Notes under the pieces: generated by a model
Seen by the model: the letters and a program-made list of their open reading frames with translations, nothing else
What the model was told of the DNA's origin: nothing
Databases searched by the model: none
Source: Krasilnikovozyma curviuscula
Lineage: Eukaryota > Basidiomycota > Tremellomycetes > Cystofilobasidiales > Mrakiaceae
DNA length: 24,880 bases
Assembly (NCBI GenBank): GCA_014825775.1
Contig: MVAQ01000277.1
Location: 1 to 24,880, forward strand
Direction: 5' to 3'
Part shown: positions 9,554 to 21,345 of the stretch, piece after piece
Layout: every line of letters starts with the position of its first letter
Numbering within the stretch: position 1 is the stretch's first letter
Translations under genes and position numbers: made by a program

Positions 9554-10736
9554 CCGACTGTGTGGGATCGTTAAATCAAATGGTGGTGTCGAAACGAGGG
9601 AGATTTACACTACAACACACTACAACAGGATGTTAAACCAGCAGGTTAGGCGAGTGAAGAAGCTGATTCAAGTGGCCAGTTGTCTTGTGAATGTATGCTG
9701 GACAGATTGGATTAGGTTTGTCGACTCTTGAGTCTACAATTGGGTTTGCTGTTCTTGAAAACAGGACTAACTGGAATCCAAAAGTGAAGGTAAAAGATAA
9801 GATAAACAAGCTCGTGGGTCAACCCTGTTACAGAGAGGACATGGGATAGAGCACTCACCTGAAGCTGGCGATGAAACAGGACAACGGAGGAGGCTTGATT
9901 GTTTGAGCGAGCTGCTTATAGAACTGGCCTTGACCCGTGCGTGCTAGAGTATGGTGATATAAGGATCGTCTAATGGGTATAAGGTAGTTCACAGTGGAAC
10001 TGTAGGGATATGCGAAGCAAAGATGTTGTTGGAGGAAAACCAAAAAAAAAAAATCCTCTCGGTCCATGGCGACTAGAAATTGAGAGTCCCCAATCTCAAT
10101 TACAGACGGAGGTGGCTGCGACCAGCTTGCGATCGAACCTAAGAGATACATTGGCAACAGGTCCACTGGAAAATCCTCGCATACGGATTTTTCTTCGGAA
10201 GTGGGGAAGTGTCAAAGTTTCCTCCCTCCTTGGCCTCTGTCTGTAGCATGGAAGAGACGCATCCAGTACACCTGCTTTCGCCGCGCCAGCGCAGCCGCCA
10301 AATAGAATGATTTCCGGACCAACTGCTCGCAATCTTGCCTTGTGGTATGAGATACTGCTATCGTGCAGCTGTTGGGTCCGGTGGAATCAGCATCGGCAAC
10401 ACGCAATCGCCAATTATTTCATTCGCATACAGGACGCCATCTCTCGACGGATGTTGTTCACAGATGAAGAGATGATTTTGAGGACCACTACAGCACAAGA
10501 CTCTCCACACCTTTGATACTGGATCTACTAGATTTTGCGAAGGGTGTCAGAGGGTAACGGTATTGCAGTGATGCAGCGAGACTGTCGGGGATGTGATTAT
10601 AAGCGACATATACCGACAGATTGACTGAACCGGCAACCTCTGGAGAAACACTGCGCTGAGATTGACCTGGACACTTTACAAACTGATATCGAAAATCCAG
10701 AAGAAACAAGATACCATAGAAAGTCCCTCTCGACGA
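9554..10736. other. 1.2-kb region without a recognised gene
   Basis: This lies upstream of the long minus-strand gene and downstream of the TIGR04076 gene. Several short open frames exist on both strands (for example 9855-10166 minus and 10307-10516 plus); none resembles a family or shows sustained coding pattern. On the minus strand a perfect GTGAGT donor at 9859-9854 and a possible acceptor near 9770 (TGGATTCCAG) could mark a 5'-UTR intron of the 9553 gene. No tRNA or repeat was seen. Confidence 0.4.
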
Positions 10737-11467
10737 CTATGGCGCGGATTCATCTTTGACAAGCGGCACCGCAGTAGACTCAGCGTGAGAAAATGTGCGC
10801 TTTCCAGTCCGTTCGATAAGAAACCGAGCAGCACAGTTTGGGTCCGGGTTTCCTATGACTGACAAGGGCAGAGGTATCAGCGAGCAGCGTCGTTGTTATG
10901 GGTCGAGACCACAGATTCGTGGGGTGAACGTGAACCCACTTGAATCGGAGCTCATCCTAGAAAGTGTATGTGTCAGCCGAAGTGTTCTGGTCAGTAGTAG
11001 ATCTGAGCACTATGCTACTGACCAGTCGTTCTCATGCGTCATTCTCTGTTTAGCAGCCAGCAGAGGAATCAGAGCACCCAGGTTGTAGATTGAGAACCCC
11101 TGCTTCTCTGGGATGTACTGGTAAGAGTATAAAGCCATCAGTATAGAGCAAGTATGGGACTCAGGAGGGGAAATAGCGTCGGATACGCACGATCTTTTCT
11201 CCAACCATGGTGAAGTAGTCGCCGACCTGTAACAGCGGCCAAACAGCTTCAGCTTCAAAAGGATGCACCGGTCCAATGCAGTCGTATCTTTAAGAAACGG
11301 ACTTCTTGATTACAGTATATCTTCCCCCCAGAGGGGTTAATCACGGAGACCTAAGAGAGAGAGAACTATGTGAAAACGCCGCTCCTACCACAATGGACAC
11401 CTTGGAACGAGAAAGCTTTCACCTTCAAGTCGTATAAAGAAAAGGAGTCATCCTGAACTTCTCCCAT
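10737..11467 (-). CDS. TIGR04076-family small protein
   Basis: Six exons (11467-11423, 11350-11303, 11226-11191, 11117-11023, 10956-10940, 10858-10737) give 120 residues, the family's usual size. Motifs in order: DSFSLYDLKVSV, IYCNQEVGDYFTMVGEKI (family pattern C-x-x-x-x-VGDxF), GFSIYNLGALIPLLAAKQR, HENDWM, and NPDPNCAARFLIER, which corresponds to the family's CPDP(N)...F.I.R ending. TIGR04076 proteins are widespread in bacteria, archaea and fungi and have no established function; conserved Cys and Asp suggest metal or cofactor binding, but this is a guess. The fifth exon is only 17 nt and is needed to pass in frame from HENDW to NPDPNC. It is upstream of, and in the same direction as, the histone-fold gene, and downstream of the nucleoside hydrolase gene. 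Confidence 0.75.
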
Positions 11468-11707
11468 TGCGTGTGTCTACGAGGCTTTGATGGTTGAGAA
11501 GTACGTCGTGTGAAGGATGCATATCTCTCGAGGAGAGGAGAGGCGCCGGATCCCCTCCGAGTAGCGGTGGCACCTCTCAGGATATTTGGAGCACAAGAAA
11601 ACGTTGTCAGAGCTATTTTCCGAAGAGCTGTGCTGGTCTACGTTGTACAAAGGAGGTGTTCTACACTGAAACGATCTACAACGCTCAGTTCATCACACTC
11701 CTTCACC

Positions 11708-13320
11708 TCATTCTAAAGGCTGATCCTCTACTTTCTTCTCTGCCTTATTCACACAATCCAGAAAGACCTTCCAGAAGTCTGTGTGCTGTATCATTGGAGA
11801 AGAAAGAAGACGCGTTAGTACAAGTGACAAAAAATAAAAATGCAAAAGCGCGCCTCTCAACTAGACGCAAACGCAACGCACCTTCAAATCTTCAAGAACA
11901 AAGCAGTTGCCTTTCTCTCCCCTCTCAGTTGCCCATTCAGTTCCTGGAACAAGCCTTGTCTCTCCTTTGTCCTCTCCATCTTGACCAACTTCAAGTTCAC
12001 ACCATCTGCCCGAAAACATCTCTGGGAATACTGTCCATGCGACCCTGAAAATTCAAAAGACGAAAATCAAGTGAGACCACTTGGGAATAGACGAGTGAAA
12101 AGTATAAATCAATCACTCACGTAAGAGCATCATGTATAGGAGGGCCTTCCGTGAAGTTGAACACATCGCGGTACGTTTTGGCGAAGAACATCAGCATCGT
12201 ACTGATGGTCCACCTGATATCACTCTTCGGCTTGACATGAAGATTTGCTTCCTGCCCCACAATATCCTGCCCTTCTTTCACTGCGTCGCCGGTGAGAAGG
12301 TACTGGTTGGTGAGGGGGGTGAACAAGTTCTGATGTGTTACATTGAGACACGCCAGGATGACTGGTGGATATGGCGCGGGCTTGAGGAGGACCTGAAGTG
12401 CATACGGATCCGTGTGAACGTTGAATTCAGCCAGTGGTGTCCATTGAGGGATACCGAAGGCGCCTAAGCAGCAATACAAGAGTCTTAATCAGCAACGCCT
12501 TGCGTGCAACTGATCGAATCGACTCTGAAGACGAACCTCCCATCACAACCCAAGCTTCTATCGCATCTCTACAGAGCTCTTCTTCTGCCAGCATCAACGC
12601 TGCTGCATTCGTCGATGGTCCTGTCACGGCCACGTACACCTTCTCGCCTTTACCCCCGTTCCAGGTCGACCTAATAGCGTTCGCCATAGCAGAAACGGCA
12701 GTATTTTCTCCTAATTTCGTCTGGGTGTAGAAACTCGTTGCTAGTTTACCGGAGATAGGTGGCAGGAGTTCAACGCCGTCAAGTCTGCGTGTCGAAGCGC
12801 CGGGTCGCCAAGTTAGCTTCATCCTGCAATTCACATGGAACAGAGACATGGGTAAATCACACTTACCCACTCTGCCCGTGAATGGAGACTGCAGCTGTGT
12901 CGTTGTATTTCTCCTCGAGCAAAGGATGAGCATGACCTCGATGCAGAGGCAGGCCTTCCTTCGCTCTATATAGGGCTAGCAGTCTAGCAGCATTGATGTG
13001 ACAGTTCTCTAGCTTAGAATTACCATTCACCTGAGGTTGAGCAAAGTAGCTGTCCAATCAGCGAAGATACCAGGCGAGGCTACGCAAGATACTAACTGTA
13101 GAGACTCCCAAAAGCTCGATCTCATCAATATTCAGGGCAAGAGCCAGAGCGATAGCATCGTCATGACCTGGTGAAAGAGATTGCAAACGCAGAAAAGAAG
13201 GTAGTCAGGTCAGTATCTCAGTTTTGAAGCAAGTTTGGGACCAGAGGAACGACGACAGCTGCAGTAAGAATGCTGACCTGGATCACAATCGATCCATAGT
13301 TTCTTTATTGAGGACACCAT
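11708..13320 (-). CDS. Inosine/uridine-preferring nucleoside hydrolase
   Basis: Seven exons (13320-13278, 13167-13097, 13030-12867, 12784-12537, 12463-12121, 12044-11882, 11785-11708) give 369 residues. The N-terminus carries the family signature as DCDPGHDDAIALALA (residues 11-25), whose Asp cluster binds the catalytic calcium. Other conserved blocks: GVSTVNGN, VTGPSTNAA, VVMGGAFGIPQWTPLAEFNVHTDP (in pieces), and PIHDALTVAW near the C-terminus, with the His-Asp pair at 286-287. The enzyme splits ribonucleosides into base and ribose for purine/pyrimidine salvage, most likely in the cytosol; the yeast counterpart is Urh1. Substrate preference cannot be read here. Phase forces all seven exons. 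The nearest neighbours are co-directional on the minus strand but show no pathway link. Confidence 0.92.
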
Positions 13321-13764
13321 GAAAGGGTGTTATTGTCTTTAGGTTGAGAAGGTCGTGGTCTAGATGGGCAGAAGTCGACTTAACCGGCCAAGCGCTTGAA
13401 TCTCCTCCGCATGCTAGAAAAGTGGCGAGGGCAATAGAAAATGCGCTCGAACTCTTTACTGCTCGAACAGACTATTGACAACGAAGTCTCAAAGTTGGAA
13501 TCATCCAAGTCGTTACGCTTCCATATTGCTTGCTCGGATCGACTGACAGTCTTTCGTCTATGATTCTGATTTATCACCGGAAAACGAATGTCACAAGACT
13601 AGAAGTACATTCCGTACTGCTCTCCTTCTCCTTCTCTATCTATTCAAATGCGAGAAAGGTTATGCGAAAGGTGGGCGGTTGAATTTAGTACCTGATGAGA
13701 AGCAAAAAAGCCCGAAAAGTGCACACAAGAGGAATAATGATAACATGACACAAATAGACGTATT
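13321..13764. other. Intergenic region between nucleoside hydrolase and RMT1
   Basis: It separates two minus-strand genes, so it should hold the RMT1 3' end and the hydrolase promoter. An open frame at 13380-13577 on the minus strand has no recognisable similarity. A C/T-rich tract (CTCTCCTTCTCCTTCTC near 13620) is the only compositional feature I noted. Confidence 0.4.
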
Positions 13765-15624
<1,860 letters not shown>

Positions 15625-16731
15625 GATAGACGAGAGTTGGCGAAGGTGACGAGGTAGGTAGAGGGTATGAGGGGTATACAGCAAGCTCCTTGATACTACA
15701 GGGTATTTCAGTAACCTTCGGAGAATCTTCAGTAGCAAAAATGAAAGGGGCGACTGTGGTTGTAAAGCAGCAGGCGAACGCTGCTCCAAAAAATATTTGA
15801 AGGCGGGCGCTGTGGATTTCTAAATATTATTATTTTTTTACCTGAGCGCTCCTGAAACTCTAACTCAGAGTCTCAAATAGGTAGTTGAATAGATAGTGGA
15901 AACGGGCTGCTAGAATCCCAGAATCCTTTGGAAGCTCTCAAAAAACACTCGTGGCGAGGTTGCTTCCCTTCCCTGCAACGTCGAGCAACCGCACAACACT
16001 GCTGGGCAAGGGTAATTGAAGCTGGCAAGTTAGAGAAACTCATCCCATCAGTACTAAATTACTATTTTCGAGTCAAAATATAGTGAGGAAGAGTTGCAAC
16101 GTGCTGTCCGACGAGAGGGAAGTTGCTATTACGGAATCAAAACAAACATTGCGAACCATCGCATACAGCCTTGATACAACTTAAACACCCAATCGCTTTC
16201 ACTGACTTCATTTGCTGTACATTGAGACTTAGCCTGCACCATCGCAGGAAGTATCTTAATGATTTGGCTATCTCGTCGACATAATCAGCGACCTGTCTCA
16301 GCATACCAGTTTCCCTAGGGAACGTTCTTGCAAGCGACATCCCTTTCCCTAGCCAATAGGTCTAGAAGACCACCCTCCTCCCAAAAAGAAGAGAAACCCC
16401 CTGTGATTTGCACCTTGAAAATAGTCAAAGCCCTTGAAACCCCCTATTTTTTTCTAGAGGAGAAGCCTGCGAATAGCTTTATCTCGCCTATCCCAGCATT
16501 TTTAGACTAGACCATATCACTCACCACCCATCAACCGCAATCGAAGAGCCTTAATTATCTTTCAGACCCTTTGTAGTACAGGTAACCTGGTCAACAGAGA
16601 CTGTGCCTTGGTTCAAGGTCAGTATTGTTCTTTTTGTGCTGAAACAGGCCGCTTATTTAATTTGTTTAAGTTTTCGATCTCATCGCTGGTTCTTCTCTAC
16701 TCTCGTTGGGTAATCTGCATAGGTATCCAGT
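15625..16731. other. 1.1-kb divergent promoter region (RMT1 / KRE6-like A)
   Basis: It separates two genes pointing away from each other, so it should hold both promoters. No coding sequence is convincing; the open frames at 16137-16340 (minus) and 16328-16510 (plus) have no similarity. A TATTATTATTTTTTTA stretch lies near 15824-15839. The bases before 16732 contain possible splice signals (GGTAACC near 16580; GGTATCCAG just before the ATG) that may mark a 5'-UTR intron. I found no clear regulatory element. Confidence 0.4.
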
Positions 16732-19700
16732 ATGCCTCTTCCTACAATGGCAAGGAGTGATTCTTTCTCCACCGCTCAACTGTTGCCTGGGATTCCCAAC
16801 AACGAACATCCCTCTCCATCGTCGAGCAACTCCCCCTTTGCCTCCCCAGAGGGCTCGACAGTGAATCTGGCAGGTCCGGATGGCCAGTTCGGAACCTACG
16901 GTAGTAGCAGCGGTGTTCATGGGCGAGGAGACAGCTATTCTACCGTCAGTATTAACTTCAACGCTGTGCCACCCCTCGTCATATCGTGGTGCTGAGACTG
17001 GCCCCCTTTTTTAAAATCCTTTCTGCAGACCTCGTCTGCCAGACCTTTCAGAGGAGGACCTGCAGGAGTATCAACACAATCATCTCTAGCTCCTACTGTC
17101 AGCGAAAAGGTGTGTTCCTTTCTTGTTGGCTTCGAAAGTGCTATCCCCACTCTCTCCTCTCACACTCGCCTCCCCCTGTACTCGGTCGCAACGGAATAGT
17201 TTGCAATTCCTTTGGATGGAGGATGGGGGCAAGCTTCTTTCAACGGGTAAGTTTGGATAGTTAATCATCGTCAGCATGCAGTTGGCCCATTCTGTTGACG
17301 TCCTGTGGCGATCGATTTCGTAAGGCCTGAAGGTAAATCAGTTGTTACAAAATGAAACCCTTGACGTCCCACATTCTTGCTTACACTGCACTCTATCACT
17401 CCAGATGATGACTTCCTTCATAATCCTGATCCAGTAAGCTGAGTTTTCTATGAGGTGGTCTTCTTGGAGTTGATTCAGTCTTAACAAGCAGCTTTCTCCT
17501 TCATCCAACGCCTTCGGTCGGCAGAAACGAGATCGTCACAACGATCACGGTGGTTCCATGTTCACACCTAGGGGCTTAGCGAACTTAGGTACGTTCTGCG
17601 GTCTCGCGAAGCTACAACCTTTCTCGATGGCTGGCTTGTCCAACATGCGATCTGACTTGTCTGTTCTACGACATAGGTTGCTTGTTTATATTATCTGCAT
17701 CTATTCTAAGTATGTACTCGAACTGAGTCTCTTTGTATAATTCTTTGATTTTGACCGGTTATTTTGGTTCCATTACAAGTGCTCTTCGCTGGTTATGTAC
17801 GCCCTTCCTTCTCTCTGAAACAGAACCATCTGACCTGATTGAATTGATCCAACAGCCCATCCTTTCATATTATGACAACAAAGGAAACACTAAGAAAACT
17901 ATCGCTTGGGAGTGGGACCTGGCGAAGATCAATGGAAGCTTACAAGCGCACGACTTTATTCAAGGCCGAAGTACGTAGCCTAGCGCCTTTCATCGCTCAT
18001 GCGTCTCAACTCACAATTTTGATTCTTTCTTTCAAACTTTTCCCAGACTTCACGGCAATAGATCCTGCAACGCCGTCGTCTGCTATGTCCATGACTTCTG
18101 ACAGCGGCGAGACTTGGAACCTGGTCTTCTCAGACGAATTCGAGGTCGATGGAAGGACGTTCTATGACGGTGATGACCCGTACTGGCAAGCTATCGATCT
18201 CCATGCTTGGTCAACAGGTGAGTCGTTTCTGCATAAGCACTCCAGTAGTTCTCTCGCTGACTGCTTGGTGGTCACTAGGGGATCTTGAATGGTACGATCC
18301 ACGATATGGTGAGTTTTAGTTTCTCTTCTAGTCGGCCAGTCATACTGAAGAGCTACTATTTCCCTAGTAACCACAAAGAATGGAGCTTTGCGTATCACTG
18401 TGAGGCGCTTCGTTCGCCGCTCGATGGGTACATCACTCTTCATCTCACCGCACTATTCTCTTTGACAGATGGCAAATGTGACGAATCATAACTTGTACTA
18501 TCAGTCAGCTGAGATCCAGAGCTGGAATCGTCTTTGCTTCGTAGGTGGTAGATTGGAAGCATCTGTAAAAATTCCAGGCAGAGCAGATGGTGAGTCAGAG
18601 CTTGATAGTATCAGACGACCAATCAACCAACTCCAGAACGTCACTTACACTAACTTCTCACTCTAAGTTTACGGTTTATGGCCAGGTTATTCTCTTTCCC
18701 TCTGTACCGGCCGTTACTACCATATTCACTGATTCTTCTACCTCTATTCTCATTCGTTAGCGGTTTGGACGATGGGAAATCTTGGACGGGTAGGATATGG
18801 TAAGTAAGGAGTCTCTTCGTCTGTAAGATTATTTTACAGATTTTGTTTGCTTTGTTGTTGGGTTTTCTGTAGGTGCAACTACTGAGGGAATGTGGCCGTA
18901 TACAGTTAGTATCAAGCCCTCTGCTGATTCTTCCAATGCTAACGTTGATCGACTTGCTGTTTATGGTAGTACAATTCGTAGGCCATCTCTCCTTTCTATT
19001 TCTTCGGTCACGTTTCTGATTATCCTATCGTCTACTCAGGTGTGATGTTGGGGGTGAGCGGCCGTAGGTTTCTGGACTGCGCTTCCATTTTCTAACCCTT
19101 TCTTGACTTTCAGCTGCTCCAAATCAGACATTGAATAACGAGCCTTTGATAGCAACTGCTCAGGGTAAATACGGAGTGGAGTTGTCATATCTACCAGGAC
19201 AACGACTATCTCGTTGCGTCTGGTGCGTCGTATCGTTTCCGTATCCTTCGTCGCATCCATTGACACCATTTTGATTCCTCACAGTCCTTCTGAGTATCAC
19301 CCAGGCCCGCAGAACGCTGACGGCAGCTGGAAGGGAAGGTCCGCTCCGGGTAAGTTGATCGCTAACATTATTTTCAACATTGACTAATAAGCAGTTTCAT
19401 CTCGTTGCCCAGAAATTGATGTGTGAGTCCTCCCTTGTTTTGTTTCACACAACTTTCGATTTTGTGGAAGTTGACTTACCTGTGGTCGACCGCTGCAGCT
19501 TTGAAGCACAAACGGACGACACCACACACATTGGTCAGGTTTCACAGTCGAGTCAATGGGCTCCATTCAACGCCCAAGTAAGCAGGTGTTTGTTTCCCGT
19601 TGATGTCGATTCTTAAGCTTGAACCCGCGTCTGCTCTGTAGTACGACTGGGATTCAGCCACATACATGGACATCTTCGATACCACCATTACCACGAGGAA

Positions 19701-20604
19701 TAGTTACAGTGGAGGACAGTACCAGCAGGCTAGCTCAGGAGTCAGTCAGACAAATCAGAATTGCTACGAATATGGCCAAGATGGCACGACAGCGAACTCC
19801 TGCTTCGCTGTGTATGCCTTTGAGTATCAGCCTGGCGAAGATGGTTATATCACGTGGTTCTCTGATGCGAAGAAAATGTGGACATTCGAGCCAGGTGGTG
19901 AGTCTTTTTTTCATAATAATAGCGCACGTCTGTCGGCGTGTCTCTGTGCATGTATATCTTTGCGCTCTAAGTAACGCTTATTTGTGGGCGACTTGCAGGA
20001 ATGGGGAAGAATGATACTGTGGGCGTTTCTGCTAGACCGGTTCCTTATGAGTAAGTGAAGCTGTATTTGCTGCGTTTCCAGTCGAACAATGTCTACTTCT
20101 CTCTTTCGATCTGGTACTCACCAATCATTCTTTATCTTGTTCTAGACCGATGTACGTAATCATCAGTAAGTCATCTGTTCTTTCACTGTTTGTTCAATGG
20201 CTTTGATATCGGTCTCTCATCCGCTCGCATATGATATCTCTCCTCTCCGCCTCTTCCATTGTCCAACAGATCTTGCTCTTTCACTGAACTTCGGTGAAAT
20301 TGATTACACGAGTTTGGAATCTCTTTGGCCTGTTACTATGGAGGTCGAATGTAAGTTTTCTTGAGTTTGTGTGACGATTAGCATTCAAATTTAAGCGTCA
20401 ACCCCTTTCTTAGACATTCGAATTTATCAAGACACATCTGGTACTTCTAATCATACTCTTGGATGTGACCCGGAATCAGCTCCAACCAGTGCCTACATTG
20501 AGAAGTATGCAGAAGGCTACAACAATCCGAATCTGACAACGTGGGCTGAGATGAACGGCGGGGTCAAGGATTTGCCGAAGAATAGCTTAACAGGCTCGTG
20601 TTAG
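16732..20604 (+). CDS. SKN1/KRE6-family beta-1,6-glucan synthesis protein, copy A
   Basis: Twenty-seven exons give 655 residues: 16732-16944, 17029-17109, 17200-17246, 17325-17332, 17405-17433, 17492-17588, 17677-17709, 17780-17796, 17856-17970, 18047-18217, 18279-18308, 18368-18399, 18469-18589, 18668-18685, 18761-18799, 18873-18904, 18970-18977, 19040-19053, 19114-19222, 19285-19349, 19413-19422, 19499-19577, 19642-19897, 19999-20050, 20146-20165, 20270-20350, 20414-20604. A disordered cytosolic N-terminus is followed by a basic KRDR and one membrane segment (about 158-180, GCLFILSASILMLFAGY), as in type II Golgi/ER proteins. The luminal part is a GH16-like fold with the catalytic pattern EIDVFE (E427, D429, E432), VWTMGNLG, YNSCDVGAAPNQT, and the family ending NPNLTTW...PKNSL..SC. 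The family is needed for cell-wall beta-1,6-glucan; the exact enzymatic step is unsettled. Nine of its exons are 32 nt or shorter. Confidence 0.92.
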
Positions 20605-20971
20605 AAGAAGCTCAAACGATGACCTTATCAGAAATAGAAGATGCCCCTATGATCGAGTTTTATTTTGACTCCACTCAAGACTCACACCACAGCATTTTTA
20701 CCATCTATACCACATATTTGCCATCGCGATTTCCAAACCACCTGTAACTAGAAACATGAACATTTGGCTGCTTATCTGCCATCATTGACTGTGTTCCTAT
20801 AGAGGCACAAATTGAGTATCAAAACAAGAAAACATAACGATCGTAACAACTAATAAATACTCTAGCTCGACAATTTGATATCAACCAAGTTACTGCCCGA
20901 AGAAGGGGCGTATGCAATAGAATGAGGTGGGAAAGGTTTGTTGGGAAACTCGAAGACAGCTCGGTTTTTGT
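20605..20971. other. Short convergent intergenic region between the two KRE6-like genes
   Basis: The stop codons of the two paralogs face each other across 367 bases, so both 3' UTRs and polyadenylation sites must lie here. The stretch is A/T-rich (for example AATAAATACT near 20852). No gene, repeat or hairpin was evident. Confidence 0.5.
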
Positions 20972-21313
20972 TTAGCAGCTGCCCGTGAGGTTATTGGCTG
21001 GGAACGTATCTAAACCAGTCATTTGGGCCCAGGTTGTCTTAGTAATGAGAAAAACAGATCCAGGATAAGAAAGGAGGAATAAAGATGCCGAAGCAAAAAC
21101 GAAATAAAAATAGAATGTCAGAACAGTCTTCTCAAGAATGAACAAAAAAAACGACGCACGATGTTGGGGTCGTTGTAGCCGTGGATGTACTTTTCAATGT
21201 ACGCTGATGTTGGGAAATCTGGTGGGTTGCAGCCAATGTTTTTACGATCCGGATCCTCTGCATTGTTCAAATGCAGTGGTTAGATGGATGGTATCACGAG
21301 GAGATGGCGTAGA

Positions 21314-21345
<32 letters not shown>

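Noticed and set aside
11494..12048. A 184-codon plus-strand open frame
   Set aside because: It overlaps, on the opposite strand, two well-supported exons of the nucleoside hydrolase.
21315..21344. The A30 tract as the tail of a retrotransposed element
   Set aside because: No target-site duplication, element body or coding remnant is visible next to it, and it lies within an otherwise normal intron.
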